Assembly: GCA_013362195.1 (NCBI GenBank)
Contig: JABFWM010000653.1
Location: forward strand, 1-5,904
Source: Acidobacteriota bacterium
Lineage (GTDB): Bacteria > Acidobacteriota > Vicinamibacteria > Vicinamibacterales > 2-12-FULL-66-21
Length of the DNA stretch: 5,904 nucleotides
Reading direction: 5' to 3'
How positions within the stretch are numbered: position 1 is the stretch's first letter; every line of letters starts with the position of its first letter. The notes under the pieces are model-generated. The model ran no database searches. It saw only the letters and a list, made by a program, of their open reading frames with translations, and had not been told where the DNA came from. Both the position numbers and the translations under genes were made by a program. Shown piece after piece: positions 5,471 to 5,904 of the stretch.

Positions 5471-5904
5471 ATGCGAGCAGTGCGATCCGGACTCGTGGCG
5501 ATGCTGCTGCTCGGCGTGCCGGCGTGCGCCGTCGCGCAGTACGCGGCGACGTTCGAGGAGCTACCGGCCGCGACGACGAAGGGACAGAGGCTCTCCGTCT
5601 TCGACGGCGAGGGCAACGAGATTCGCGGACGGCTGGCCGCCGCGACGGCCGACCGCGTCACGCTGATCGTCGGCAAGGGGACCACGCGCGAGGTGATGCG
5701 CGAGGAGATCACGCTCATTCGCACGCCCTCGCACGACTCCGTCCTCAACGGCGCCGCGATCGGCGGCGGCGTCGCCGGCGCATTTGCCCTGATCTCGCTT
5801 GCGGAGTGTCCCCAATGCACCGGGGTCGGCCCGTTCCTGGGCGGCGCGCTCCTCTGGGGCGCCGGCATCGGCGCGCTGGTCGACGCGTCGATCCTCACGC
5901 CGCG
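5471..5904 (+). CDS. Exported or lipid-anchored hypothetical protein with glycine-rich C-terminal segment (partial)
   Basis: The frame is open from ATG 5471 to the window edge (144 codons plus two bases). Residues 1-22 form a clear signal peptide (MRAVRSGLVAMLLLGVPACA). VPAC at 16-19 resembles a lipobox with an atypical Pro, so either signal peptidase I or lipoprotein processing is possible. Residues 36-85 look like a small beta-barrel: GQRLSVFDGEGNEIRGRLAAATADRVTLIV, then MREEITLIRTPSHDS, reminiscent of Sm-like or SH3-like folds by pattern only. From about 92 (NGAAIGGGVAGAFALISL) to 142 the protein is a glycine-rich hydrophobic hairpin of the glycine-zipper kind, interrupted by C113-P-Q-C116, a CxxC. 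I recall similar signal peptide/barrel/NGAAIG architectures as common hypothetical proteins in Acidobacteriota. Its function is unknown; it is likely associated with the envelope. Confidence 0.8.
   Translation, partial: MRAVRSGLVAMLLLGVPACAVAQYAATFEELPAATTKGQRLSVFDGEGNEIRGRLAAATADRVTLIVGKGTTREVMREEITLIRTPSHDSVLNGAAIGGGVAGAFALISLAECPQCTGVGPFLGGALLWGAGIGALVDASILTP

Overview
This is a high-GC (visibly well above 60%) bacterial chromosomal window with six protein-coding genes. Most have GGAGG-type ribosome binding sites. The gene types (HEAT-repeat protein opening MSFLDRFK, glycine-zipper exported protein, cyclophilin with signal peptide, PepF) and the style of the intergenic repeats recall uncultured Acidobacteriota, perhaps Vicinamibacteria. 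That placement is from memory of similar proteins and is not proven by the sequence.

Layout. A HEAT-repeat protein (probably the DUF349 type) runs leftward off the window from 530. A small Cys/His-rich conserved protein of unknown function (1029-679) lies behind it on the same strand. After a 346-base gene-free stretch, a rightward two-gene unit encodes an exported cyclophilin-type peptidyl-prolyl isomerase (1376-1963) and a 12-helix MFS transporter of the TetA/DHA1 drug-efflux type (1960-3114); the two overlap by four bases. A 337-base convergent intergenic region (3115-3451) holds three copies of an imperfect palindrome, of which copies 1 and 2 match at 79 of 80 bases, followed by a 9-base-periodic tract. 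Leftward from 5290 is a complete oligoendopeptidase F (M3B zinc peptidase). Diverging from it, an exported small protein with a C-terminal glycine-rich hydrophobic segment begins at 5471 and runs off the right edge.

How it fits together. The genes are mostly unrelated housekeeping or envelope functions. Only the isomerase and MFS genes are clearly co-transcribed. I see no defence system, CRISPR array, integrase, transposase, tRNA or rRNA. The most unusual content is the palindromic repeat array between the convergent MFS and pepF genes. It resembles REP/BIME elements, the kind moved by REP-associated tyrosine transposases, although no such transposase is in the window. The array may also serve as a two-way transcription end.
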